NCBI GenBank assembly: GCA_964458495.1
Contig: CAYWJB010000001.1
Location: 248,001-312,000 of the forward strand
Length of the DNA stretch: 64,000 nt
Direction: 5' to 3'
Origin: JANWVO01 sp964458495
GTDB taxonomy: Bacteria > Acidobacteriota > Terriglobia > Bryobacterales > Bryobacteraceae
Shown here: piece by piece, positions 33,521 to 41,678 of the stretch
How positions within the stretch are numbered: the stretch's first letter is position 1
Layout: every line of letters begins with the position of its first letter
Program-made: the position numbers and the translations under genes
Notes under the pieces: generated by a model
Seen by the model: the letters and a program-made list of their open reading frames with translations, nothing else
Databases searched by the model: none
What the model was told of the DNA's origin: nothing

Positions 33521-34474
33521 CTACTGCTTCTTCGCCGGCGGCCGGCCGCCCGGCGACGTCCAGCCCGGCGGCGGGTTGTACTCGGGACGCGTGCGGACTT
33601 CCGTGGCCGTGGGGAAATCGGGCGGGACCTTCTGTGTGACCTTGCCCGTCGCCGCCCACTCGGCGCCGCGCTGGAACGTGGCGATGAAGCCCACGCAGTT
33701 CATCGCCGCAATGTCATGGCCGAGCACGGTATGGAACACGCGCCCCTTGCCGTATTGGAGCGCCATCAGGATGGGCTCCTCACGGTCTGTGCCGCGGTTG
33801 GCCGGATCCGACCACGCGATCGAGAGCATCGTCATGTTTTCGCCCGGCCCGCGCATCTTCGCGTACAGCTCGTCAGCCGCGTGCATCCACTCTTCCGGCA
33901 GCCCTTCCGTCACAGGATGATGCCGCACGAAATTCCGGATCTTGAACGGCAACCGCGCGCCGTGGCTGCCGGCGGGACCGGGCGTTGTGTCGCTCACCAC
34001 CTTGCCGTCCTTCACATACCAGTAAGGCCCGTGCTTCTCCGTGCGCCCGCGCCACCCGCCGATGCCGATCATCCGGTTGTACTCGCGCCAGTTGGGAAAC
34101 GCGTTGTCGGCCGCATGGACGGACACAAAACCGCCGCCGTTGCGCACATACGCTTCAAAGGATGCCTTCAATTCATCCGGCCACCGCTCGTCGGGCGCGT
34201 CGTAGTTTCCCACCACCGCCTTGTACTTGCTCCACTCCGGCCGGAACGTGGAAAAGTCCCCGCCCCGCGGGGGCGCGACAACCACGGTCACGTCGAACAG
34301 CCCGGTCTCCTCCAGCATGCGCTTCAGATACGGGGTGGTCTCTTCCCAGGCATGGTACGGCCCTCCCTGCTCGCCGGTGAGGATCATCACAGGGATCTTT
34401 TTCTCGGCGGCGCGTGCCGGAACATTCCAGAGGCACGCGGCAGCCGCCAGGGCGATGAACAGTGCACGTTTCAT
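33521..34474 (-). CDS. Exported ThuA-domain protein
   Basis: A 317-residue protein with signal peptide (MKRALFIALAAAACLWNVPARA). The ThuA/trehalose-utilisation fold follows: VMILTGEQGGPYHAWEET, YDAPDERWP, GGGFVSVHAADNAF, HHPVTEGLPEEW and GRVFHTVLGHD. It is a class-I-glutamine-amidotransferase-like fold often fused to or near sugar dehydrogenases; the reaction is unknown. The last 25 residues are Pro/Gly-rich and end KKQ. The periplasm is the likely location. It is convergent with the NtrC gene, with a 12-base palindrome GCGGCCGGCCGC (33492-33503) between them. Confidence 0.85.
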   Translation of the reverse strand: MKRALFIALAAAACLWNVPARAAEKKIPVMILTGEQGGPYHAWEETTPYLKRMLEETGLFDVTVVVAPPRGGDFSTFRPEWSKYKAVVGNYDAPDERWPDELKASFEAYVRNGGGFVSVHAADNAFPNWREYNRMIGIGGWRGRTEKHGPYWYVKDGKVVSDTTPGPAGSHGARLPFKIRNFVRHHPVTEGLPEEWMHAADELYAKMRGPGENMTMLSIAWSDPANRGTDREEPILMALQYGKGRVFHTVLGHDIAAMNCVGFIATFQRGAEWAATGKVTQKVPPDFPTATEVRTRPEYNPPPGWTSPGGRPPAKKQ

Positions 34475-34548
34475 AACAGCATTCCTCGGTTCGCCTCGAT
34501 TCTACACGGTTCGGGGGCAACAGCGACGCGCCGCATACGCCCGCCGGT

Positions 34549-34770
34549 TCAGCGCCTGCGGCAAAGCATCCAGCCGATGACGAGAAAGGCGATGCCCGCC
34601 ACCAGCACCGTTTCGGACCGCGGGATGTCGAAGTTCACCGGGAAGTAAGGCACGAGAAGCAGGAAGCCCTGCTTCGGGAGCAGACCTGCGGCAGAGGTCC
34701 TGTTCCGTGGAAAGCTCTGCTCGCCAGCCAACTCCGGACAGAGCCGTTTCCCCTCCTGCGGCACGGCCAT
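34549..34770 (-). CDS. Small predicted single-span membrane protein
   Basis: A 73-residue frame supported by a strong AGGAGG nine bases before the ATG and a promoter-like pair upstream. The first half is polar (MAVPQEGKRLCPELAG), the second hydrophobic: GFLLLVPYFPVNFDIP, then SETVLVAGIAFLVIGWMLCRRR at the very C-terminus. The layout Ile-Pro, Ser, hydrophobic helix, Arg-Arg-Arg recalls the PEP-CTERM sorting tail seen in the neighbour at 34.9 kb, but without the PEP motif or a signal peptide. It could be a small tail-anchored protein or a decayed gene end. No family recognised. Confidence 0.45.
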   Translation of the reverse strand: MAVPQEGKRLCPELAGEQSFPRNRTSAAGLLPKQGFLLLVPYFPVNFDIPRSETVLVAGIAFLVIGWMLCRRR

Positions 34771-34799
34771 GGCCACGCTCCTCCTCACACTTGTTCAGC

Positions 34800-34828
34800 A
34801 GAATAGGCCATTTCTTCCCGGGAGGCAA
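34800..34828 (-). promoter_or_regulatory. Candidate promoter of the small membrane protein gene
   Basis: On the minus strand TTGCCT (34823-34828), a 17-base spacer and TATTCT (34800-34805) lie about 30 bases before the start at 34770. Confidence 0.45.
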
Positions 34829-34940
34829 GCCCTCCGTGGACCGGTTCCGCAGACAAGAACCGCCGGGACGCCCGTGGCGGGTAGTGGCAGCAGCCCAGGA
34901 GGCTTCGGCTACGAATCGGATCCCCGTGGCAGCCGCAGGT

Positions 34941-35681
34941 TCAGGACTGCGGGGCGCGGCGGAGCCGCAGGAATCCGAAAAGGAGTCCGGCGCCGATCAG
35001 AGCCAGGGTCGAGGGTTCAGGGATCTCGCCAACCCCACCGGCCTCGTAGATCCCGACAAGACCCGCACCATTCGGGTGGACGGCGATCAATTGTGCATTC
35101 GGGTTTCCGCCGGTCAGGATCACCGTATTTCCGTTGTCGTAATAAAGCGAGGCAACGCCGGCGAAGACGGGATGGGACGTCGAGGGGACAAAGTTCCCTC
35201 CAATCCCGTTGTAGGAGGGACCAAACTCGAATCCGAAATTGTTCAGGAAGGCGTCCCAAACCGAGTCCTCGCCGACAATTGCCCCCGTTCCTCCCGCAAG
35301 GTAAACGTTCCCCCCATTGTTCACGTAGCTGGTGAGAACGCTGGCGTTGAAGCCCCCGACGTAGCCCCCCAGAAAGATGCCCGTGTAGGCGGAAAGCGTC
35401 GGCAGGTCGAAAGTGACGCCGGTATTTGCCGTCACAGTGTGCCCTGCGCCTGTGATGGCATTGATGAGGGTCGAGTTATTCAGCCCGAAGTTGTTCGAGT
35501 AGATGAGAAAGTTACCGCCCGGGCCGCCGGCGAAGTAATTGGCGATGTTGGCGCCAAATTGGGCGGCGTAGGTTCCGGTGGCAAGCGTCCACTCGTCGTG
35601 GTTCACGATCACGATGCCTGCCTGGACGGGCGCAACCAGCATCAGGGCGCTCGCGGCGAACAGAACAGGGATGGTTTTCAT
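34941..35681 (-). CDS. PEP-CTERM protein with ThuA/GATase-like body
   Basis: A 246-residue exported protein: signal peptide MKTIPVLFAASALMLVAPVQA, a Gly/Asn-rich body (FLGGYVGGFNASVLTSYVNNGG, in pieces; VYLAGGTGAIVGED), and the sorting signal IPEPSTLALIGAGLL followed by a basic end (RLRR). PEP-CTERM signals are recognised by exosortase EpsH/XrtA and target proteins to the surface in exopolysaccharide-producing bacteria. No exosortase gene is in the window. The body resembles flavodoxin/GATase-like open sheets but I cannot name a family. A promoter and AAGGAGGAG sit upstream. Confidence 0.85.
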   Translation of the reverse strand: MKTIPVLFAASALMLVAPVQAGIVIVNHDEWTLATGTYAAQFGANIANYFAGGPGGNFLIYSNNFGLNNSTLINAITGAGHTVTANTGVTFDLPTLSAYTGIFLGGYVGGFNASVLTSYVNNGGNVYLAGGTGAIVGEDSVWDAFLNNFGFEFGPSYNGIGGNFVPSTSHPVFAGVASLYYDNGNTVILTGGNPNAQLIAVHPNGAGLVGIYEAGGVGEIPEPSTLALIGAGLLFGFLRLRRAPQS

Positions 35682-35717
35682 TTTCAGGGATTCTCCTCCT
35701 TGTGTCAGGTGGCGGAG

Positions 35718-35746
35718 ATTGTACTACGTCCCCGGCATTCCGGCAA
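35718..35746 (-). promoter_or_regulatory. Candidate promoter of the PEP-CTERM gene
   Basis: Minus strand: TTGCCG (35741-35746), 17 bases, TACAAT (35718-35723), about 30 bases before AAGGAGGAG and the ATG at 35681. Confidence 0.5.
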
Positions 35747-35816
35747 GCACTTCTTCGCCTCCTCGCCGGAACCGCCCGTCGCTCGCGCCTGCTATACTGC
35801 GCCATTGTTCCGGCAC

Positions 35817-36590
35817 GTGCTCGTCGCCGACTGGAGCGCCCGCGCGGCGCCTGGGCCCGTGTGCCCTTCGCGGGACGCCATCTGGTGGCACGCCACCTGG
35901 CTCGGCGAGCCCCGGTATTGCCGCACGCAGCCAGAGGCCGAAGCGGGCATCCTGGCCGCACTCGAGCAGGCCCCGGGCCCGGTGCTGGCCGGATTCGATT
36001 TCTGCCTCGCGCTGCCCGCGTGGGCCATGCACCGGCTGGGCGGCTGGCGGGCGCTGTGGCGCTTTCTGGCAGCATGCACGCCGGGAGAGGCCGAGAGATT
36101 CGCGCGAGGGCTGAACCACCGGCTGGGCGGCGGAGACACGGGTCCCTTCTGGGGTTTCCGTGACGCGCCCCGCAGACCGCGCCCCTGGCTCTGGACCGGG
36201 TTTCGGGCCTGCGAACTGCACCTGAAGCAACGGGGGTTCCACCCGAAATCCGTGTTCCAACTTCGGGGGGCGGGCGCAGTGGGGGCGCAGTCCCTTGCGG
36301 GGATTGCCGCGCTGGAAAGGCTTCGCCGTGCCGTGAATGCGCGCGTCTGGCCTTTCGAGGAGACGCGCAGGACCCGCGTGGTTTTCGCTGAAGTCTGGCC
36401 CGCCCTTCTCGGGCGCGTTCCGGCCAGTGAGGCGATTCCGGACCGCTGGCAGGTCCGGCAACTCGGCGAATCTCTGGCAGGCATCCGGCTGCCGGAAGCA
36501 CCGGACATCGCCCGCACCGAGGGCTGGGTTCTGGAACCGGCCCGCGGGCCGGCAAGCCGGAGGATCGGCTACACTGGCCTTAAGTCATGA
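35817..36590 (+). CDS. Conserved-looking hypothetical protein with N-terminal DWS motif
   Basis: About 257 residues. It opens VLVADWSARAAPGPVCPSRD and continues DAIWWHATWLGEP, then VLAGFDFCLALPAWA. An Asp in the first strand, a DWSA turn and a later D-F-x-x-x-L-P resemble the RNase-H-like fold of DUF429-type proteins, but I am not certain. The start is GTG 35817 or TTG 35805; a longer frame upstream runs antisense through the PEP-CTERM gene and is rejected. TATACT (35793-35798) could be its -10 box. Its stop overlaps the purS start (ATGA), so it is coupled to purine synthesis genes. Function unknown. Confidence 0.65.
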   Translation: MLVADWSARAAPGPVCPSRDAIWWHATWLGEPRYCRTQPEAEAGILAALEQAPGPVLAGFDFCLALPAWAMHRLGGWRALWRFLAACTPGEAERFARGLNHRLGGGDTGPFWGFRDAPRRPRPWLWTGFRACELHLKQRGFHPKSVFQLRGAGAVGAQSLAGIAALERLRRAVNARVWPFEETRRTRVVFAEVWPALLGRVPASEAIPDRWQVRQLGESLAGIRLPEAPDIARTEGWVLEPARGPASRRIGYTGLKS

Positions 36591-36832
36591 AGGCTCTCGT
36601 CTACGTCACGCTGAAGAAGACGGTGCTCGATCCGCAGGGGGCCACCATCGCCCGGGCTTTGCAGGGCATGGGCCACCCGGAGATCGCCTCCGTCCGGCAG
36701 GGCAAGTTCTTCGAAATTGAACTGGAAGGCATCGACCGGCAGCAGGCGCGGCAGACATTGGAACGCATCGCCGAGGATGTGCTGTCGAACCCCGTCATCG
36801 AAGAGTTCCGCGTCGAACTCCCGGAAGCCTGA
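36587..36832 (+). CDS. purS: Phosphoribosylformylglycinamidine synthase subunit PurS
   Basis: An 81-residue small protein with the PurS pattern: VYVTLKKTVLDPQGATIARAL, GHPEIASVRQGKFFEIEL, CLV-less end with VIEEFRVEL. PurS bridges PurQ and PurL in the three-subunit FGAM synthase of de novo purine synthesis. PurQ and PurL are not in this window, so the complex is encoded elsewhere. It overlaps the preceding unknown gene by four bases and precedes glmS by 60 bases. Both glmS and PurL/PurQ use glutamine amide nitrogen, though they need not be coregulated. Confidence 0.9.
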   Translation: MKALVYVTLKKTVLDPQGATIARALQGMGHPEIASVRQGKFFEIELEGIDRQQARQTLERIAEDVLSNPVIEEFRVELPEA

Positions 36833-36892
36833 TCCTGACCCGCTCGCGCGGTGCTTCACGCCGCAGAAGGGAGCCGGAGGAGGCAATGAAAG

Positions 36893-38746
36893 ATGTGCGG
36901 TATCGTTGGCTACATTGGCCCCCGGAAGCCCTTGCCCGTCCTGATCGACGGGCTGCGTCGGCTCGAATACCGGGGTTATGATTCGGCGGGGCTCGCTGTC
37001 ATCGATCAAGAGGGGCGGCTGGAGATCCGCAGGGCTTCGGGCAAGCTCCACAACCTGGAAGAGGCCCTGCGCCTTGCGCCTGCTGACGGCTGGTATGGCA
37101 TCGGCCACACGCGCTGGGCCACGCACGGGCGTCCAACGGAGGAGAACGCGCACCCGCACCGCGACAGCCGGGGCAACACGGTTGTCGTACACAACGGCAT
37201 CATCGAGAACTACCTTGAGTTGAAAACCGAGCTGGAATCCCTGGGCCACCGGTTCGAAACGGAGACCGACACCGAGATCATTCCGCATTTAATCGAAGAG
37301 TATTTCCAGGGCAATCTCGAGGAAGCCGTGCGGCTCGCGGCAGAGCGCCTGAAGGGGATTTTCGCCATCGCCGCGATCTCCCGGCTCGATCCGGGCAAGA
37401 TTGTCGCCGCGCGGCAGGGCCCGCCCGTGGTGGTGGGCGTCGGGACGGACGAGTACTTCGTCGCCAGCGATATTCCGGCCATTCTGAGCCATACCCGCGA
37501 CGTGTTCTTCCTCCAGGACGGCGATATGGCCGTGTTGACGACGGCGGGCGTGCGGCTGACGGATCTGGCCGGAAAGCCCGTGCAGCGCCCGCTGTCCCGC
37601 ATTCTGTGGGACCCGGTGCTGGCCGAAAAAGGCGGTTACCGGCACTTCATGCTCAAGGAGATTTTTGAGCAGCCGCGCGCAGTCCGCGACACAATCACAA
37701 ACCGCATCGGACAGGAAAGCGGCCGCGTTTTTCTGGACGAAATGCAGATTTCTCCGGAACAATTCCGCGCCTTTCGCGACGCCCGGATCGTCGCCTGCGG
37801 GACTTCCTGGCACGCGGCGCTGGTGGGCAAGTTCATGATCGAGCGGCTGGCGCGGCTGCCGGTGGAAGTGGATTACGGGAGCGAGTTCCGCTACCGCGAT
37901 CCCCTGGTCGGTCCCGAAACGCTCACCATTCTCATCTCGCAGTCCGGCGAAACGGCTGACACGCTCGCCGCCCAGCGGGAAGCCAGGCGCAAGGGCTCTC
38001 CCACGCTCTCCATCTGCAACGTGATGGGGGCGATGATGTCACGAGAGGCCGCCGGCGTGCTGATGACCCACGCCGGTCCGGAGATCGGCGTCGCCTCCAC
38101 CAAGGCCTTTACGGCCCAGCTTGCCGCGCTGTTCCTTCTGGCCATGTATCTCGGCCAGGCGCGCGGCGAGCTGGACGCGGACACCTCGCGCGTGCTCGCA
38201 CGGCAGTTGCTGGCAGTCCCGGCCAAAATGGAGCGGCTGCTCGCCCAGGAACAACCCTACGACGAGCTGGGGAAGCACCTCTTCAAGGCGTCCGACTTCC
38301 TGTACCTCGGCCGCGGCATTCATTATCCGATCGCGCTGGAAGGCGCTCTCAAGCTGAAGGAGATCTCCTACATCCACGCGGAAGGTTATCCGGCGGGCGA
38401 GATGAAGCACGGGCCGAATGCGCTGATCGACGAGACGCTGCCCGTGGTCGTCATTGCCACCGCCGACCCGTCCGATCCGGCCAGCCTGCTGCGGCTGGAA
38501 AAGACGGTGTCCAACATCGAGGAGGTGAAGGCCCGCGGCGGCCGCGTGCTGGCCATTGCCACCGAGGGCATGGAAGCGGCCGCCCGCCGCAGCAACGATG
38601 TCTTGTGGGTCCCGCCCGCGCCGGAACTGCTGCTGCCGCTGCTCGAGGTGATCCCTCTTCAGCTGCTTGCTTATCACATCGCGGTCCGGCGCGGCTGCGA
38701 CGTCGATCAGCCGCGCAACCTCGCCAAGAGCGTCACCGTGGAATGA
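36893..38746 (+). CDS. glmS: Glutamine-fructose-6-phosphate aminotransferase
   Basis: A 617-residue full-length GlmS making glucosamine 6-phosphate for peptidoglycan and lipid A. The glutaminase domain begins with catalytic Cys2 (MCGIVGYIGPRKPLPVL); TRWATHGRPTEENAHPH follows. Two SIS domains (about 290-425 and 460-600) contain CGTSWHAALVGKF, SQSGETADT and the C-terminal LAKSVTVE. The start is fixed by Cys2; GGAGGAGG precedes. An in-frame-unrelated ATG at 36884 is ignored. No glmS ribozyme is visible in the 60-base leader. The stop overlaps the YjbQ-type gene. Confidence 0.97.
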   Translation: MCGIVGYIGPRKPLPVLIDGLRRLEYRGYDSAGLAVIDQEGRLEIRRASGKLHNLEEALRLAPADGWYGIGHTRWATHGRPTEENAHPHRDSRGNTVVVHNGIIENYLELKTELESLGHRFETETDTEIIPHLIEEYFQGNLEEAVRLAAERLKGIFAIAAISRLDPGKIVAARQGPPVVVGVGTDEYFVASDIPAILSHTRDVFFLQDGDMAVLTTAGVRLTDLAGKPVQRPLSRILWDPVLAEKGGYRHFMLKEIFEQPRAVRDTITNRIGQESGRVFLDEMQISPEQFRAFRDARIVACGTSWHAALVGKFMIERLARLPVEVDYGSEFRYRDPLVGPETLTILISQSGETADTLAAQREARRKGSPTLSICNVMGAMMSREAAGVLMTHAGPEIGVASTKAFTAQLAALFLLAMYLGQARGELDADTSRVLARQLLAVPAKMERLLAQEQPYDELGKHLFKASDFLYLGRGIHYPIALEGALKLKEISYIHAEGYPAGEMKHGPNALIDETLPVVVIATADPSDPASLLRLEKTVSNIEEVKARGGRVLAIATEGMEAAARRSNDVLWVPPAPELLLPLLEVIPLQLLAYHIAVRRGCDVDQPRNLAKSVTVE

Positions 38747-39171
38747 TCATGCGCCAGGCTCATCACGAGTTCCGCGTCGCCAGCCGCGGCCCGGGGCTTT
38801 TCGAGTTCACCTCCGACGTGGAGGCGTGGGTCCGCCAGACCGGCATCCGCGACGGGCTGCTCACGCTGTTCTGCCGTCACACGTCGGCTTCTCTCCTGAT
38901 CCAGGAGAATGCCGATCCGGACGTCCGCACCGATCTGCAGCGCTACTTCGCGCGCATTGCGCCCGAAGACCCGCACGCCTACGTCCACACCATTGAGGGC
39001 CCGGACGACATGCCCGCGCATCTGAGGGCCGCCCTCACGCAGACACATCTTTCGATCCCGGTGAGGGGAGGCGCTCCGGCGCTGGGCGCCTGGCAGGGCA
39101 TCTACCTGTTCGAACACCGCCGCGGCTCGCACGAACGCCGTGTCGCAGCCTGCCTCATCGGCGAGCCATAG
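38743..39171 (+). CDS. YjbQ/UPF0047 family protein
   Basis: A 142-residue protein of UPF0047. Signature: GLLTLFCRHTSASLLIQEN (His and Ser/Thr cluster), PDVRTDL, then DDMPAHLRAALTQTHLSIPV and the closing GTWQ-like GAWQGIYLFEHR. Members bind metal and some have weak thiamin-phosphate synthase activity, which gave the name secondary thiamine-phosphate synthase; the physiological role is unsettled. The ATG at 38743 overlaps the glmS stop; an ATG at 38749 is two codons later. A genuine ThiE is encoded at 54 kb. Confidence 0.88.
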   Translation: MIMRQAHHEFRVASRGPGLFEFTSDVEAWVRQTGIRDGLLTLFCRHTSASLLIQENADPDVRTDLQRYFARIAPEDPHAYVHTIEGPDDMPAHLRAALTQTHLSIPVRGGAPALGAWQGIYLFEHRRGSHERRVAACLIGEP

Positions 39172-39212
39172 GCAGCCCGCCGTGCGATAGGATACACGCG
39201 AAGGAGCCCGAC

Positions 39213-40178
39213 ATGGAACTCACGCGCCGGCAGTTTCTGGCCTATGCGGCAGCCGCTGCTGCCGCCACCGAAATCGACGCCGCCACCGGCATGCCCATGC
39301 GCCCGCTTGGCAGCACCGGCGAGAAAGTCTCCCTGCTCGCCTTCGGCGCCGGCAGCCGCTGGCTCATGTACAAATCGGAGGACAAGGGGCTGGAAGCCCT
39401 CCACCGGGCCTTGCAGGCGGGCATCAACTACGTCGACTCCGCCGCCAGTTACGGCGACGGGCAGAGCGAGCGATGGATCGGGCAGTACCTGAAGAGCCAC
39501 AAGAAGAACTTCTTCCTCGTCACCAAGCTCGGCGGCGACCGCACCTATAGCGGCACCATGAAGCTGCTGGAGCGCTCCCTGTCCAACCTCGGCGTTTCCC
39601 GCGTGGACCTGTTGCATATCCACTCGCTGGGCAGCCAGGAGGACCTGCGGCGCATCGAAGCGCCCGACGGGCAGCTCAAGGCGATGCTCCACGCGAAGGA
39701 GCAGAAGATGGCGCGCTTCATCGGCGTCACCTGCCACACCGATCCGGCGGTGCTGAAGACGGCGCTGGAACGCCACCCGTTCGACTCCGTGCAGATGGCG
39801 CTCAACATCGCGCAGATCGGCAACGCGCGCCCGTCGGACCGCGCCGGCGAGGGCATGACGGGCGCCTCCGGCTTCGAGGCCATTGCCATGCCGGCGGCGC
39901 TGAAGAAGAAAATCGGCCTCACCGCCATGAAGGTCTTCGCCCAGGAGAAGCTCCTGGGCAAGGCCGCGCCGCAGATCCTGCTTCGCTACGCGATGACGCT
40001 GCCGGTCTCCGCCTGCGTGGTGGGCATGCCGCAGCTTGATCATCTGGAAGAGAACATCCGCGTAGCGAAGGGCTTTCAGCCCCTGTCCGAGGAAGAGATG
40101 AAGAACCTGCCGAAGACGGTGTCGGCCGCGCTTCGCGCCTCCATCGACAGATTCTTCGCCGATCATGTGGACGCCTGA
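39213..40178 (+). CDS. Aldo/keto reductase with Tat leader
   Basis: A 321-residue enzyme. The N-terminus ELTRRQFLAYAAAAAAATE is a Tat-type signal, common on such reductases in Acidobacteriota. The AKR tetrad is recognisable: Asp in NYVDSAASYGDGQSE, Tyr in the same segment, Lys in LVTKLGGD and His in LLHIHSLGS. PLGSTGEKVSLLAFGAGS is the usual opening strand. The region ACVVGMPQLDHLEENIR fits a cofactor-binding end. The substrate is unknown. GAAGGAG precedes the ATG. The C-terminal 4Fe-4S motif found in some relatives is absent. Confidence 0.88.
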   Translation: MELTRRQFLAYAAAAAAATEIDAATGMPMRPLGSTGEKVSLLAFGAGSRWLMYKSEDKGLEALHRALQAGINYVDSAASYGDGQSERWIGQYLKSHKKNFFLVTKLGGDRTYSGTMKLLERSLSNLGVSRVDLLHIHSLGSQEDLRRIEAPDGQLKAMLHAKEQKMARFIGVTCHTDPAVLKTALERHPFDSVQMALNIAQIGNARPSDRAGEGMTGASGFEAIAMPAALKKKIGLTAMKVFAQEKLLGKAAPQILLRYAMTLPVSACVVGMPQLDHLEENIRVAKGFQPLSEEEMKNLPKTVSAALRASIDRFFADHVDA

Positions 40179-40219
40179 ACCGGCGCCGCCCGCGCCCGGA
40201 GGAGCACTGCCGCAACGCC

Positions 40220-40894
40220 ATGCACCGCCATCCAGCCGGACTCCGCTCGCCCGAGCAGCTCGAGAAATACCTGCGCGACGCGCGTGACTACTGGTTTCAC
40301 GTCTACCACCCGCGGCCGGGCGACATCATCGCCGACATCGGCGCCGGCCGCGGGGAGGATGTGTATGCCTTCTCCCTCGCCGTGGGCCCGCAAGGGCGCG
40401 TTTGGGCCATCGAGGCGCACCCGGAGAACTTCCGCCACCTGGTGGAGTTTTGCCAGGCCTACGATCTGAGGAACGTCACCTGCCTGAACCTCGCCTGCCT
40501 GGACCGGCCCGGGCAGCTCCAGGTGGAGACGCTCCCGGTCTGGGAATCGAACTATGTTCGCGAAGGCCCTCCCTCGCCCACGTCCTTTCCTGTGGAGGCG
40601 ATCCCCTTCGACGCCCTCTGCCGCCGCCACGGGATCGACCGGATCGATTACCTGAAGATGAACATCGAGGGCGCGGAGCGCACGGCGTTGCCGGGGTGCC
40701 GCGAAGCGCTTCGCCGCACGCGGTTCTGCACCATCGCCGCCCACGACTTCCGCGCCGACCGCGGCGAAGGGGAGCACTTCCGCACCCGCGCCTTCGTCTG
40801 GGACTTCCTCGCCGAACTCGGCTTCACACTGACCACCCGTGACGAAGACCCGCGCTACTACGTCCCCTATCACATCCACGGCTCGCGCCCGTGA
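40220..40894 (+). CDS. FkbM-family methyltransferase
   Basis: A 224-residue SAM-dependent methyltransferase. Motif I is IIADIGAGRGEDVYAFSLAV, followed by VWAIEAHPENFRHLVEF (acidic residue binding SAM ribose) and YLKMNIEGAERTALPG, the FkbM D/N-x-E-G signature. These enzymes methylate hydroxyls on sugars or other small molecules. The substrate is unknown and no glycan cluster is adjacent. There is no signal peptide. It starts 41 bases after the aldo/keto reductase and ends 13 bases from a convergent gene. Confidence 0.85.
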   Translation: MHRHPAGLRSPEQLEKYLRDARDYWFHVYHPRPGDIIADIGAGRGEDVYAFSLAVGPQGRVWAIEAHPENFRHLVEFCQAYDLRNVTCLNLACLDRPGQLQVETLPVWESNYVREGPPSPTSFPVEAIPFDALCRRHGIDRIDYLKMNIEGAERTALPGCREALRRTRFCTIAAHDFRADRGEGEHFRTRAFVWDFLAELGFTLTTRDEDPRYYVPYHIHGSRP

Positions 40895-40907
40895 ACACAG
40901 CGCCGCC

Positions 40908-41546
40908 TCAGATCGCGTGCACCTCGAAGACGAAGCGCTCCGGCGGGAGGCTCGACACCGGCTCCGGCGTCAGCGAGCTCCACGCGCGATAGGCCGCCTC
41001 CGCCAAAGTGGAGCGCAGGTAGAACAGGAACTGGTCCGTGCAGATGTCGAGCGGCGGCGGCTGCCGGAAGCTCAGCCGCGTACCGACGGCCTTCTCCGGA
41101 TCCATGCCGCGCGTGTCTACGGCCTTGTCCCGCAGCAGGGTCACGAAGCTCGAGCGCCCCGCATGCGGCCACACGTCCGGCCGCAGCAGCGGGCGCAGCT
41201 CCTGACGCTGCTCGAAGGTCGTCTCACATTGCCGGATCCATTCCAGGATCGCGTCGCCCAGTTTCCAATGCGACAGCAACCCGTAATACTGCTCCACCAC
41301 CTGGATGGCCAGGTCCAGCCTGCGCCGCTCGAGCAGCGAGTCCACGGCCGGGTCCGCGCCCGGCAGCGGGATCAGGCCTTCCTGATCCACCAGCTCCTCG
41401 GCGATCTCCAGCGTTTTCTCCACCCGCGGCGACTCGGCCAGCGCGCCAATCAACAGCGGCGGCAACTCATGCGTCCGAGTCCCCGGGATCTCCACGAAGC
41501 GCCGATTGCCCAGAATCCGCACTTCCTTGACCTCCATGCTTTTCAT
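40908..41546 (-). CDS. Hypothetical protein
   Basis: A 212-residue protein I do not recognise, cytoplasmic, acidic, helical. Notable pieces are VRILGNRRFVEIPGTRTHELPP, VVEQYYGLLSHWKLGDAILEW and FVFEVHAI at the end. It could be a large helical subunit or a degraded enzyme but has no catalytic motif I can identify. ATG at 41546 or 41537. A good sigma-70-type promoter lies 45 bases upstream, which supports expression. Confidence 0.6.
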   Translation of the reverse strand: MKSMEVKEVRILGNRRFVEIPGTRTHELPPLLIGALAESPRVEKTLEIAEELVDQEGLIPLPGADPAVDSLLERRRLDLAIQVVEQYYGLLSHWKLGDAILEWIRQCETTFEQRQELRPLLRPDVWPHAGRSSFVTLLRDKAVDTRGMDPEKAVGTRLSFRQPPPLDICTDQFLFYLRSTLAEAAYRAWSSLTPEPVSSLPPERFVFEVHAI

Positions 41547-41590
41547 CGGCTGTGAAGGCCGCCGTGCTTACATCTGCCTTTGTTCTGCCG

Positions 41591-41619
41591 AGTATAAAGA
41601 CGCCGCCGGCCTCCTGCAA
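41591..41619 (-). promoter_or_regulatory. Candidate sigma-70 promoter
   Basis: Minus strand TTGCAG (41614-41619), 17-base spacer, TATACT (41591-41596), reading into the gene that starts at 41546. The divergent zinc-ribbon gene may use TATACT at 41642-41647. Confidence 0.5.
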
Positions 41620-41678
41620 GTTGCCCGGCCGGGAGCGGGTGTATACTGGGGCGAATCCCGGCTGCTGGAGGAGGATCC

